Assembly: GCA_021769025.1 (NCBI GenBank)
Contig: JAETTS010000214.1
Location: 1 to 5,136, forward strand
Direction of reading: 5' to 3'
Length of the DNA: 5,136 nt
Source: Enterocloster bolteae
GTDB taxonomy: Bacteria; Bacillota_A; Clostridia; Lachnospirales; Lachnospiraceae
This document shows, piece after piece, positions 1-5,136 of this stretch. The notes under the pieces are model-generated. The model did no database searches and had not been told where the DNA came from. It was given only the letters and a program-made list of their open reading frames with translations. A program made the translations under genes and the position numbers. Position 1 is the first letter of the stretch. Each line of letters opens with the position of its first letter.

Positions 1-401
1 ACCGTGTGGCAGATTTAAAAAGCGATACCAAGGCCTGGGCTGCCGATATAAAGACCGATGCTGCATCCAAAGTAGCTGAGTTTAAAATGGATGCTGCCGT
101 CATGGCAGCAGGGCTTCAGGAGGAGGCTGCTGCCAGAGCAGAACACCTTCATCAGGAAGTCTCACAGAAAGCCATGGAGTTCTCACAGCGTGTATCAGCC
201 CTGGCCGCACAGCGGTCAGAAGAATATGAGCAGAGGGAGGCCGCTCTCTCTGAACGCCTTCACGTGCTGCGAGAGCGCCGTCAGAATCTGACCTCCCATA
301 TGTCCTCTTATAGAAAGCGGCTTTTAACAGGCAATCCTTCCTCGTCTTCCCAACGATTTGCGGAGGCTTTGAGGGAGTTGCGGGATACGCTTTCACAATA
401 G
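1..401 (+). CDS. 3' part of a gene for an alanine-rich, all-helical protein with 11-residue repeats; function unknown
   Basis: I do not recognise this gene. The frame is open to the left edge (an Arg codon precedes the GTG at 6-8) and stops with TAG at 399-401, so about 132 residues of the C-terminal end are visible. GTG at 6 could serve as a start, but the repeat runs right up to it and only five upstream bases are visible, so I treat the gene as cut by the window edge. The first 88 residues fall into eight consecutive 11-residue units, with small or aliphatic residues at unit position 1, mostly Leu/Ile/Phe at position 4 and acidic residues often at 3 and 7. This predicts a long amphipathic helix or hendecad coiled coil. 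A basic stretch follows (RERRQN, YRKRLL), then a short Ser-rich break (NPSSSS) and a final charged helix. There is no Cys, membrane segment or catalytic motif. Similar repeats occur in LEA-like, apolipoprotein-like and coiled-coil proteins; none is a confident assignment. It converges on the minus-strand cluster. Confidence 0.7.
   Translation, partial: RVADLKSDTKAWAADIKTDAASKVAEFKMDAAVMAAGLQEEAAARAEHLHQEVSQKAMEFSQRVSALAAQRSEEYEQREAALSERLHVLRERRQNLTSHMSSYRKRLLTGNPSSSSQRFAEALRELRDTLSQ
6..269 (+). repeat. Eight tandem 33-bp (11-residue) degenerate repeats inside the helical protein gene
   Basis: Units start at 6, 39, 72, 105, 138, 171, 204 and 237 and encode VADLKSDTKAW, AADIKTDAASK, VAEFKMDAAVM, AAGLQEEAAAR, AEHLHQEVSQK, AMEFSQRVSAL, AAQRSEEYEQR and EAALSERLHVL. 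The first three are also alike at DNA level (a GA-T-TAAA-like core followed by a GAT codon), which suggests growth by tandem duplication. Later units keep only the hydrophobic spacing, and unit 7 breaks it with Arg at position 4. Three helical turns per 11 residues give an almost straight hydrophobic stripe. More units may lie before the window. Confidence 0.7.
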
Positions 402-496
402 CCGCCATGAATGAAGGAGAGATTCCTGTGAATCCCCCCGGGACACACATGGAATGCCACCCCCCATTCTGGCACACTGTACGGCCTGTGCAGCAA

Positions 497-1396
497 TTAT
501 ATCTTTGGATACACTATATCCCAAAATGGCAAAAGCAATTCTTCCTTCGGATTCTGGCAGTCTGCAGTGACTGCCAGAACCGCATGTTTCTCCTCCATAA
601 TTACAGAATACTGGCCGTATTTTCCATCTGCACGGTATGTGTTATAAGGCCCTATCCAGAAACCATATCCATATCCAACGTCATTCCCCTTCCCCTCCTT
701 GTCCTTCAAAAAGGGAGTCTGTACTTCTTCTATCCATTTCTCTGGCACCAGCTGTTTCCCTTCCCACACTCCATGGTTCAGATACAGTTCTCCGAATTTA
801 AGAAGATGCTTTGTGGTTGCCATCATGCCTCCTGCCCCGAAATAATTTCTGTATGGATCCACCTCCCAGCTGGGAAACCAGATTCCCATGGGCGCAAGAA
901 GTTTTTCATACAGGTAGGAGGCCAGGTCTTTTCCTGTACGCCTGGCAATCAGAATTCCCAACAGATAGGGACCTACGTTGGTATAGCAAAACCGGGTTCC
1001 AGGCTCCTCTGTAAATGGCCGGCTTAATGCAAACCGAACCCAATCCATCTCTTTCATCTCCGGCCTGGAAGCGCCCATAAGATACGCCTTATCCTGTCCC
1101 ATGGTCATAGAGAGCAGGTGTTTTACTTTCAGATGCTTCAAATACTCGCAGGGGTTGTCCGGAATCTCATCGGGAAAACAGTCTAGGATTGCCTCCTCAA
1201 CTGACAAAAATCCTTCTCCCTGAGCGATTCCTACAGCAGTTGCCGTAAAACTTTTCGTCACAGAGTACGCATTTCGCAGACAGTCATCATCTTGATGGTT
1301 CTGCCCAATGATATCGCCGTTTCGGCTCAACAGAATATTTTTAACTCCCTTACCATCTGTAACTCTGCAAAATTCTTCCCATGCCTTTTCAAACAT
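497..1396 (-). CDS. Serine hydrolase of the class C beta-lactamase / DD-peptidase fold, probably cytosolic
   Basis: A 299-residue protein of the beta-lactamase-related family (Pfam PF00144 type). The three active-site motifs are visible: SVTK with nucleophile Ser45 and Lys48, YTN at 138-140 (Tyr138 as general base), and KYG at 259-261 followed by Gln, the counterpart of the KTG/HxG box. The stretch FGAGGMMATT near 186-195 is also typical. The start is the ATG at 1394-1396, because GGAAAGGA (1406-1413) sits 9 nt before it; the frame opens earlier with TTG at 1444, and ATGs at 1420 and 1405 lack a properly spaced site. With either start there is no signal peptide or lipobox, so a cytosolic role is likely, unlike AmpC or penicillin-binding proteins. 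Members can be esterases, amidases, peptidases or of unknown substrate, so beta-lactam resistance should not be assumed. It ends just after the core fold, without the extra C-terminal domain of longer relatives. It lies 101 bp after the exporter genes on the same strand and may share their transcript. Confidence 0.9.
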   Translation of the reverse strand: MFEKAWEEFCRVTDGKGVKNILLSRNGDIIGQNHQDDDCLRNAYSVTKSFTATAVGIAQGEGFLSVEEAILDCFPDEIPDNPCEYLKHLKVKHLLSMTMGQDKAYLMGASRPEMKEMDWVRFALSRPFTEEPGTRFCYTNVGPYLLGILIARRTGKDLASYLYEKLLAPMGIWFPSWEVDPYRNYFGAGGMMATTKHLLKFGELYLNHGVWEGKQLVPEKWIEEVQTPFLKDKEGKGNDVGYGYGFWIGPYNTYRADGKYGQYSVIMEEKHAVLAVTADCQNPKEELLLPFWDIVYPKI

Positions 1397-1405
1397 TTTT
1401 CTCAT

Positions 1406-1413
1406 TCCTTTCC
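1406..1413 (-). promoter_or_regulatory. Ribosome binding site that fixes the hydrolase start
   Basis: GGAAAGGA on the minus strand, followed by a 9-nt spacer and ATG at 1396-1394. The in-frame ATG at 1405-1403 directly abuts the site and is too close. The ATG at 1420 and the TTG at 1444 have no purine-rich stretch in front of them. This favours the 299-residue form over a 315-residue one. Confidence 0.6.
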
Positions 1414-1497
1414 AGAGCATATTGTTTTGTGAATCGTTTGCCAAATCCGTTTCTGCTTTTTCTATTTATCCCGGAAAATGATTCTGACTCTGTCGTC

Positions 1498-3264
1498 TTA
1501 CTGAAACTGCGCCTCATACATCTTCCGGTAGAATCCATCCTGCCTCATCAGCTGGCTATGGGTTCCCTGCTCCACCACCTCTCCATGATTCACCACCAGA
1601 ATCAGGTCTGCATTCCGAATGGTGGAAAGCCTGTGGGCAATGACAAAGCAGGTCTTCTTCTCCATCAGCCTCCCCATAGCCTTCTGGATCTGCCGCTCTG
1701 TTCTTGTATCTACGTTGGAGGTGGCTTCATCCAGGATCAGCATCGCGGCATCTAAAAGCATGGCCCTGGTGATGGTTAAGAGCTGCTTTTGCCCCTTGGA
1801 CAGGCTAGTTCCCTCCTCACTGAGTATAGTATCATATCCGTCAGGAAGCTGCTGAATAAACCAATGGATTTTTGCTGCCTTAGCGGCCTCCTCCACCATC
1901 TGTCGGGTGATCTGCGGGTTTCCGTAAGCCAGATTCTCATAGACTGTACCGGTAAACAGCCAGGTATCCTGGAGTACCATGGCATATGCCTTTCTTAAAC
2001 TGTCCCTGGTCCAATTCTCTGCCTGTCTTTTGTCTACCAATATCTGGCCGGAATCCACATCGTAGAACCGCATTAAAAGGTTGATCAAGGTAGTCTTGCC
2101 CGCACCAGTAGGGCCTACGATGGCCACCTGGCTTCCTGGCTTTGCCTGGAGGGACAGATTGTGAAGAATCCTCTTTCCTGGCTCATAGCTAAAGTCCACA
2201 TTCTTTAGTTCCACATCCCCTCTGGCCTTGGATAGGGTCTTCGCTTCCGGTGGATCCCCTTTCTCTATCTCTTCGTCCAGGATGGAAAAGATCCGCTCTG
2301 CCGCAGCCAGGGCTGACTGAAGCTCGCTTAAAATATTGGCAGCCTCATTGATGGGACCGGAAAACTTTCTGGAGTACAACACAAAGGAGGAGATCTGCCC
2401 CACTGTCATCCTTCCAATCATAAACAGGAAGGCTCCTGCCACGCTGATCAGAGTGAGGGAAAGGTTGTTGACAAAGTTTACCAGAGGGCCTGTACAGCTG
2501 GAATAATATTCCGAGCGGTAATACTGCTCTACCCCGTCATGATTAAACCGGTCAAACTGATCCTGCTGGTTTTTCTCCTGATGGTAAGCCTTCAAGGTCT
2601 TCTGTCCGGTTACCTGCTCTTCTGCATAGCCATTTAACCTTCCAAGGGCCTGGGAACGCTTGGCAAACAACGGCCTGGTTCTGGATACAATGAACCGGGT
2701 GATACAAAAGGACAGAGGCACCGTAAAGAAAAATACCAACACCAACTGTCTTGAGACCAAAAGCATCATACAGAATGAGCCGGTGACCGTTACAATCGTG
2801 GTCATCAGCTGAACAACATCATTGGACAGAGAGGCGCTTATAGTGTCAATATCATAGGAGATCCTGCTTAAGATATCTCCAGTTTGCCTGGTATCAAAAT
2901 ATCCGGCAGGCAGTTTCAGCAGATGGGAAAATACATCGGTTCTCATCTGGCAGACCACCTTCCTGCTTAGGCTTATCATCATAACCTGAAGAAAATAGGC
3001 CAGGAAGGCAGAGACAATATAGCATACCACCATCCATCTGGCATAGTAAAAGACTCTGGGAAAATCTACCAAGCCAGATTGTGGCTGTATAGCATCTACT
3101 GCTTTGCCAGACAGTAACGGCCCTGTACGCGCCAGCAGATTCCCCATAAGACTCATGGAAACCGCCAGGAAAAGAACTGGCCAGTGCCGCAGAAGATAGG
3201 CTCCCAGCCGCAGAAGCGTCCTTTTTTTGTCTGCAGGCTTTTCCTGCCTATGGTTCTGTCTCAC
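1498..3264 (-). CDS. Heterodimeric ABC exporter, second subunit (canonical Walker B, degenerate signature)
   Basis: A 588-residue ABC half-exporter, normal length for the family. The N-terminal membrane domain has six predicted helices, near residues 27-47, 77-99, 152-171, 174-193, 261-284 and from about 288. The ATPase domain follows: A-loop Tyr360 (FSY), Walker A GPTGAGKTT at 384-392, Q-loop Gln432, signature LSKGQ at 488-492, Walker B MLILDE with catalytic Glu513, D-loop SNVD at 516-519 and switch His544. The catalytic residues are intact, but the signature has Lys in place of the first Gly of LSGGQ. This matches the TM288-like partner: its Walker motifs pair with the normal signature of the upstream subunit to form the hydrolysing site. 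Start: GTG at 3262-3264, 5 nt after AAAGGAGG. An upstream ATG at 3321 would add 19 residues and has no well-spaced site. It overlaps the upstream gene's end by 17 bp, indicating translational coupling. It acts in the cell membrane as an ATP-driven efflux subunit; the substrate is unknown. Confidence 0.93.
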   Translation of the reverse strand: MRQNHRQEKPADKKRTLLRLGAYLLRHWPVLFLAVSMSLMGNLLARTGPLLSGKAVDAIQPQSGLVDFPRVFYYARWMVVCYIVSAFLAYFLQVMMISLSRKVVCQMRTDVFSHLLKLPAGYFDTRQTGDILSRISYDIDTISASLSNDVVQLMTTIVTVTGSFCMMLLVSRQLVLVFFFTVPLSFCITRFIVSRTRPLFAKRSQALGRLNGYAEEQVTGQKTLKAYHQEKNQQDQFDRFNHDGVEQYYRSEYYSSCTGPLVNFVNNLSLTLISVAGAFLFMIGRMTVGQISSFVLYSRKFSGPINEAANILSELQSALAAAERIFSILDEEIEKGDPPEAKTLSKARGDVELKNVDFSYEPGKRILHNLSLQAKPGSQVAIVGPTGAGKTTLINLLMRFYDVDSGQILVDKRQAENWTRDSLRKAYAMVLQDTWLFTGTVYENLAYGNPQITRQMVEEAAKAAKIHWFIQQLPDGYDTILSEEGTSLSKGQKQLLTITRAMLLDAAMLILDEATSNVDTRTERQIQKAMGRLMEKKTCFVIAHRLSTIRNADLILVVNHGEVVEQGTHSQLMRQDGFYRKMYEAQFQ

Positions 3265-5136
3265 CACATCCTCCTTTCCCCTCCCAAATACAAGCAGGTT
3301 CTGTTTCCATTGTTTCCACATCTTCCAGCCCGGTCTGCATCTGGTAAAGTTCCTGATAACTTTTGCAGGTTTTCATCAATTCCTCATGGGTTCCATATCC
3401 CAGCATACGTCCTTCCTCCAAAACCAGAATATGGTCGGCATAGCAGACAGAGGTGATTCTCTGGGCAATGAGAATACAGGTAACTGCCCCGTATTCTTCC
3501 CGGATAGCCGTCCGGAGCCTCATATCGGTCTCGTAGTCCAGAGCGCTGGAAGAGTCGTCCAAAATCAAGATATCCGGCTCTGCGGCAAGGGCCCTGGCGA
3601 TAAGGATCCTCTGCTTCTGTCCACCGCTTAAGTTGGCCCCTTTAATGCTTAGCATCCCCTGGCTCTGCCCTCCCTTTTCCCCTACAAACGCTTCCGCCTG
3701 AGCCACTCTGACAGCTTTGTCTATCCGGGCCTTATCAAGGCCCCGTCCCAGGTTAATATTGTCGTAGATGGTACCTTCGAACAGGGTATCATTCTGAAAG
3801 ACTACGCCGATTCTCTCTCTTAACTGTCCCAACGTCTGGGATCTTATATCCGTTCCTCCCAAAAAGATCCTGCCGGAATCCGGTGTATAGAAGCCAAGGA
3901 GCAGAGAAACAATAGTAGATTTGCCGGATCCGGTTTCTCCGATGATCCCCAAGGTCTCTCCTTTTTTCAGACAGAAGGAAATGTCTTTCAGAACTGGCTT
4001 TCCTGGGTTGTAGGAGAAGGTAACGTTTCGGGCGGAGACATATTCCTTTGAGAAATCCTGCCCCAAGCCCTGTTTTTCTGGCGCACATTCCTCTCCGGAT
4101 AATAACGGTTTTTCTACCCTTCCCGTTTCTTTTCCAAGTGCCAGCAATTTTTCTTCCCTCTCCGCCCCTCTTCCAGATGCCAACTCTTTTTCTTCCCTGG
4201 CCCAGTCCGCTATCCTCCGGCTTTCCAGCTGCCGCTCATCCTCTGACAAAAGAATCTGCGTGATTCTCTCCGCCGATGCCTGTCCCTTAGAATAGATAGT
4301 AAACATCTTGGAGATGGAAAGCATGGCTGTCAAAATAATTGTAAAATATGTTAAAAAAGCAAGAATTGTCCCTACTTCACCGGTTCCTGTATGCACTCTG
4401 TATGCACCGATAAGGATAACGGATACCAGTCCCAGGTTCAGGATCAGGTTCATAGCAGGGTTCAGCACTGCCATGACCATTCCTGCCTTCTGTTCCCGCT
4501 CCACCAGCTGACGGTTCCAATAGTCAAACCGCTTCTCCTCATAGTCTGTCTTGGAAAGGGCTTTTATCACCCGGATGCCGGCGATATCTTCTCTTACCAG
4601 ACGGATGAATCCGTCCAGGGCTTCCTGAGTCTTTGTGTATAACGGCATGCCTTTTGTTGTCACATACCACATAAGCACCCCCAGAACCGGCAGCAGGCAC
4701 AAAAGCACAGATGCCATGACAAAATCCAGATTCAGGGTCATCACAATGCCTCCCAGAAGAAGGATGGGAGCCCGTACCCCCAGCCTCTGAATCCGGCTCA
4801 ACATGTTGTGCACATTGTAAGAATCACTTGTCAGCCTGGAAATCAGCGCTGACTTTGTCCAGTAATCTATCTTAGATCCGGAAAAATACATGATCTTCTC
4901 AAACAGGTCATGACGCAGAGTCTCCACAATCTCTCCGGATACCTTGGCTGCCCTTCGGTTGGCACTTACATTGCCTGCCAGGGCAAGAAAGGAGCATCCC
5001 AACATGATCAATCCCCAGACTGCCAGCTGTTCCTTGTTTTTTCCTGGTATGACCACATCAATCATATAGGCCAGGATCCAGGGCAGGAACAGATCCATGA
5101 TTGTCCCCATAAACTTGATGACAAGCCCCAGAAAAA
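3248..5136 (-). CDS. Heterodimeric ABC exporter, first subunit (degenerate Walker B and switch loop), N-terminus outside window
   Basis: An ABC half-exporter cut by the right edge. The frame runs on past the Met at 5110 (FLGLVIKF precedes it), within what should be the first membrane helix, so that Met is internal; family comparison suggests only a few dozen residues are missing. Counting from that Met, membrane segments lie near 5-22, 29-46, 117-150 (two), 211-239 and 246-269. The ATPase domain has A-loop Tyr367, Walker A GETGSGKST at 391-399, Q-loop Gln439, signature LSGGQ at 494-498, Walker B LILDD with Asp519 in place of catalytic Glu, D-loop SALD at 522-525, and Gln550 (IAQRI) where the switch His belongs. 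These two replacements mark the TM287-like, non-hydrolysing site of a heterodimer whose partner is the next gene. The linker between the membrane and ATPase domains is unusually long and charged: 87 residues from the ER of AERI to FSY against 38 in the partner, mostly from a 3 x 13-residue repeat. The substrate is unknown; multidrug, lipid or peptide export are all possible. Confidence 0.93.
   Translation of the reverse strand, partial: FLGLVIKFMGTIMDLFLPWILAYMIDVVIPGKNKEQLAVWGLIMLGCSFLALAGNVSANRRAAKVSGEIVETLRHDLFEKIMYFSGSKIDYWTKSALISRLTSDSYNVHNMLSRIQRLGVRAPILLLGGIVMTLNLDFVMASVLLCLLPVLGVLMWYVTTKGMPLYTKTQEALDGFIRLVREDIAGIRVIKALSKTDYEEKRFDYWNRQLVEREQKAGMVMAVLNPAMNLILNLGLVSVILIGAYRVHTGTGEVGTILAFLTYFTIILTAMLSISKMFTIYSKGQASAERITQILLSEDERQLESRRIADWAREEKELASGRGAEREEKLLALGKETGRVEKPLLSGEECAPEKQGLGQDFSKEYVSARNVTFSYNPGKPVLKDISFCLKKGETLGIIGETGSGKSTIVSLLLGFYTPDSGRIFLGGTDIRSQTLGQLRERIGVVFQNDTLFEGTIYDNINLGRGLDKARIDKAVRVAQAEAFVGEKGGQSQGMLSIKGANLSGGQKQRILIARALAAEPDILILDDSSSALDYETDMRLRTAIREEYGAVTCILIAQRITSVCYADHILVLEEGRMLGYGTHEELMKTCKSYQELYQMQTGLEDVETMETEPACIWEGKGGCGETEP
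3270..3277 (-). promoter_or_regulatory. Ribosome binding site of the second ABC subunit, inside the first subunit's coding end
   Basis: AAAGGAGG on the minus strand, a near-perfect anti-16S match, with a 5-nt spacer (ATGTG) to GTG at 3264-3262. The GTG codon just before it (3267-3265) would leave only 2 nt of spacing. The site lies in the last codons of the first subunit, so ribosomes finishing that gene (TAG at 3250-3248) end at the new start. This suits near-equal synthesis of two partners. Confidence 0.75.
4082..4198 (-). repeat. Three tandem 39-bp repeats in the linker of the first ABC subunit
   Basis: Three exact-length 39-bp units, each beginning AGG-G(A/T)A-GAA-AAA on the minus strand, encode REEKELASGRGAE, REEKLLALGKETG and RVEKPLLSGEECA. 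By hand count the first two units share 28 of 39 bases and the second and third 22 of 39. The reading frame is kept. The repeats sit between the last membrane helix and the ATPase domain and account for 39 of the roughly 49 residues by which this linker exceeds its partner's. Confidence 0.8.

Noticed and set aside
100..477. Minus-strand 125-codon open frame opposite the helical protein gene
   Set aside because: The plus frame has a clean 11-residue periodicity that would not occur by chance. The minus frame is a by-product of that repeat and has no spaced ribosome binding site that I could identify.
428..1027. Plus-strand open frame with AAGGAG (414-419) 8 nt before a GTG at 428, just after the helical protein gene (also openable from ATG 407)
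   Set aside because: From 497 on it lies antisense to the hydrolase, whose motifs are unambiguous. The translated product is rich in Cys, Trp, His and Pro with no domain-like pattern, as expected of a shadow frame. The binding site is probably coincidental.
497..1396. Calling the hydrolase a beta-lactam resistance enzyme (AmpC)
   Set aside because: It lacks a signal peptide and has only the fold-level motifs shared by esterases, peptidases and other hydrolases of this family, so resistance cannot be inferred.
1416..1444. Promoter-like TTGGCA, 17-nt spacer, TATGCT on the minus strand before the hydrolase
   Set aside because: Transcription would begin about seven bases after the -10, inside the ribosome binding site at 1406-1413, leaving no usable leader. 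The -10 match is also weak.
3227..3631. Plus-strand frames opposite the junction of the two ABC genes
   Set aside because: They are antisense to the conserved ATPase domain and gene overlap, and their translations show no family features.
4048..4263. Plus-strand open frame with a Pro/Phe/Leu repeat pattern
   Set aside because: It is the antisense image of the 39-bp linker repeat in the first ABC subunit and has no independent coding support.

Overview
The window looks like chromosomal DNA from a Gram-positive anaerobe of the class Clostridia, most likely a Lachnospiraceae-type gut bacterium. This rests on AGGAGG-type ribosome binding sites, roughly even base composition, and proteins that resemble clostridial heterodimeric exporters and cytosolic class-C beta-lactamase-fold hydrolases. 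The assignment is an inference from style, not from a marker gene.

Layout: bases 1-401 (+) hold the 3' end of a gene for a long alpha-helical protein built of 11-residue repeats; its beginning lies before the window. Bases 402-496 are a short gap between converging genes with no clear terminator. Everything from 497 to the right edge is one minus-strand cluster, read right to left: first subunit of an ABC exporter (5136-3248, N-terminus outside the window), second subunit (3264-1498, overlapping the first by 17 bp), then a serine hydrolase of the beta-lactamase/DD-peptidase fold (1396-497).

The two ABC proteins are half-transporters, each with a six-helix membrane domain fused to an ATPase domain. 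Their ATP-site motifs are altered in complementary ways: the first has Asp for the catalytic Glu and Gln for the switch His but a normal LSGGQ; the second has normal catalytic residues but a changed signature, LSKGQ. This is the known arrangement of heterodimeric exporters of the TM287/288, LmrCD and BmrCD type, with one working and one degenerate ATP site. The pair probably exports drugs, lipids or peptides, but the substrate cannot be read from sequence. The hydrolase follows 101 bp later with no visible terminator between, so it may be co-transcribed; a functional link is unproven.

No RNA genes, insertion sequences, CRISPR arrays or attachment sites were recognised. No fundamentally new system is evident. 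The two least ordinary signals are the hendecad repeats of the left-hand protein and a three-copy 39-bp tandem repeat that lengthens the linker of the first ABC subunit.
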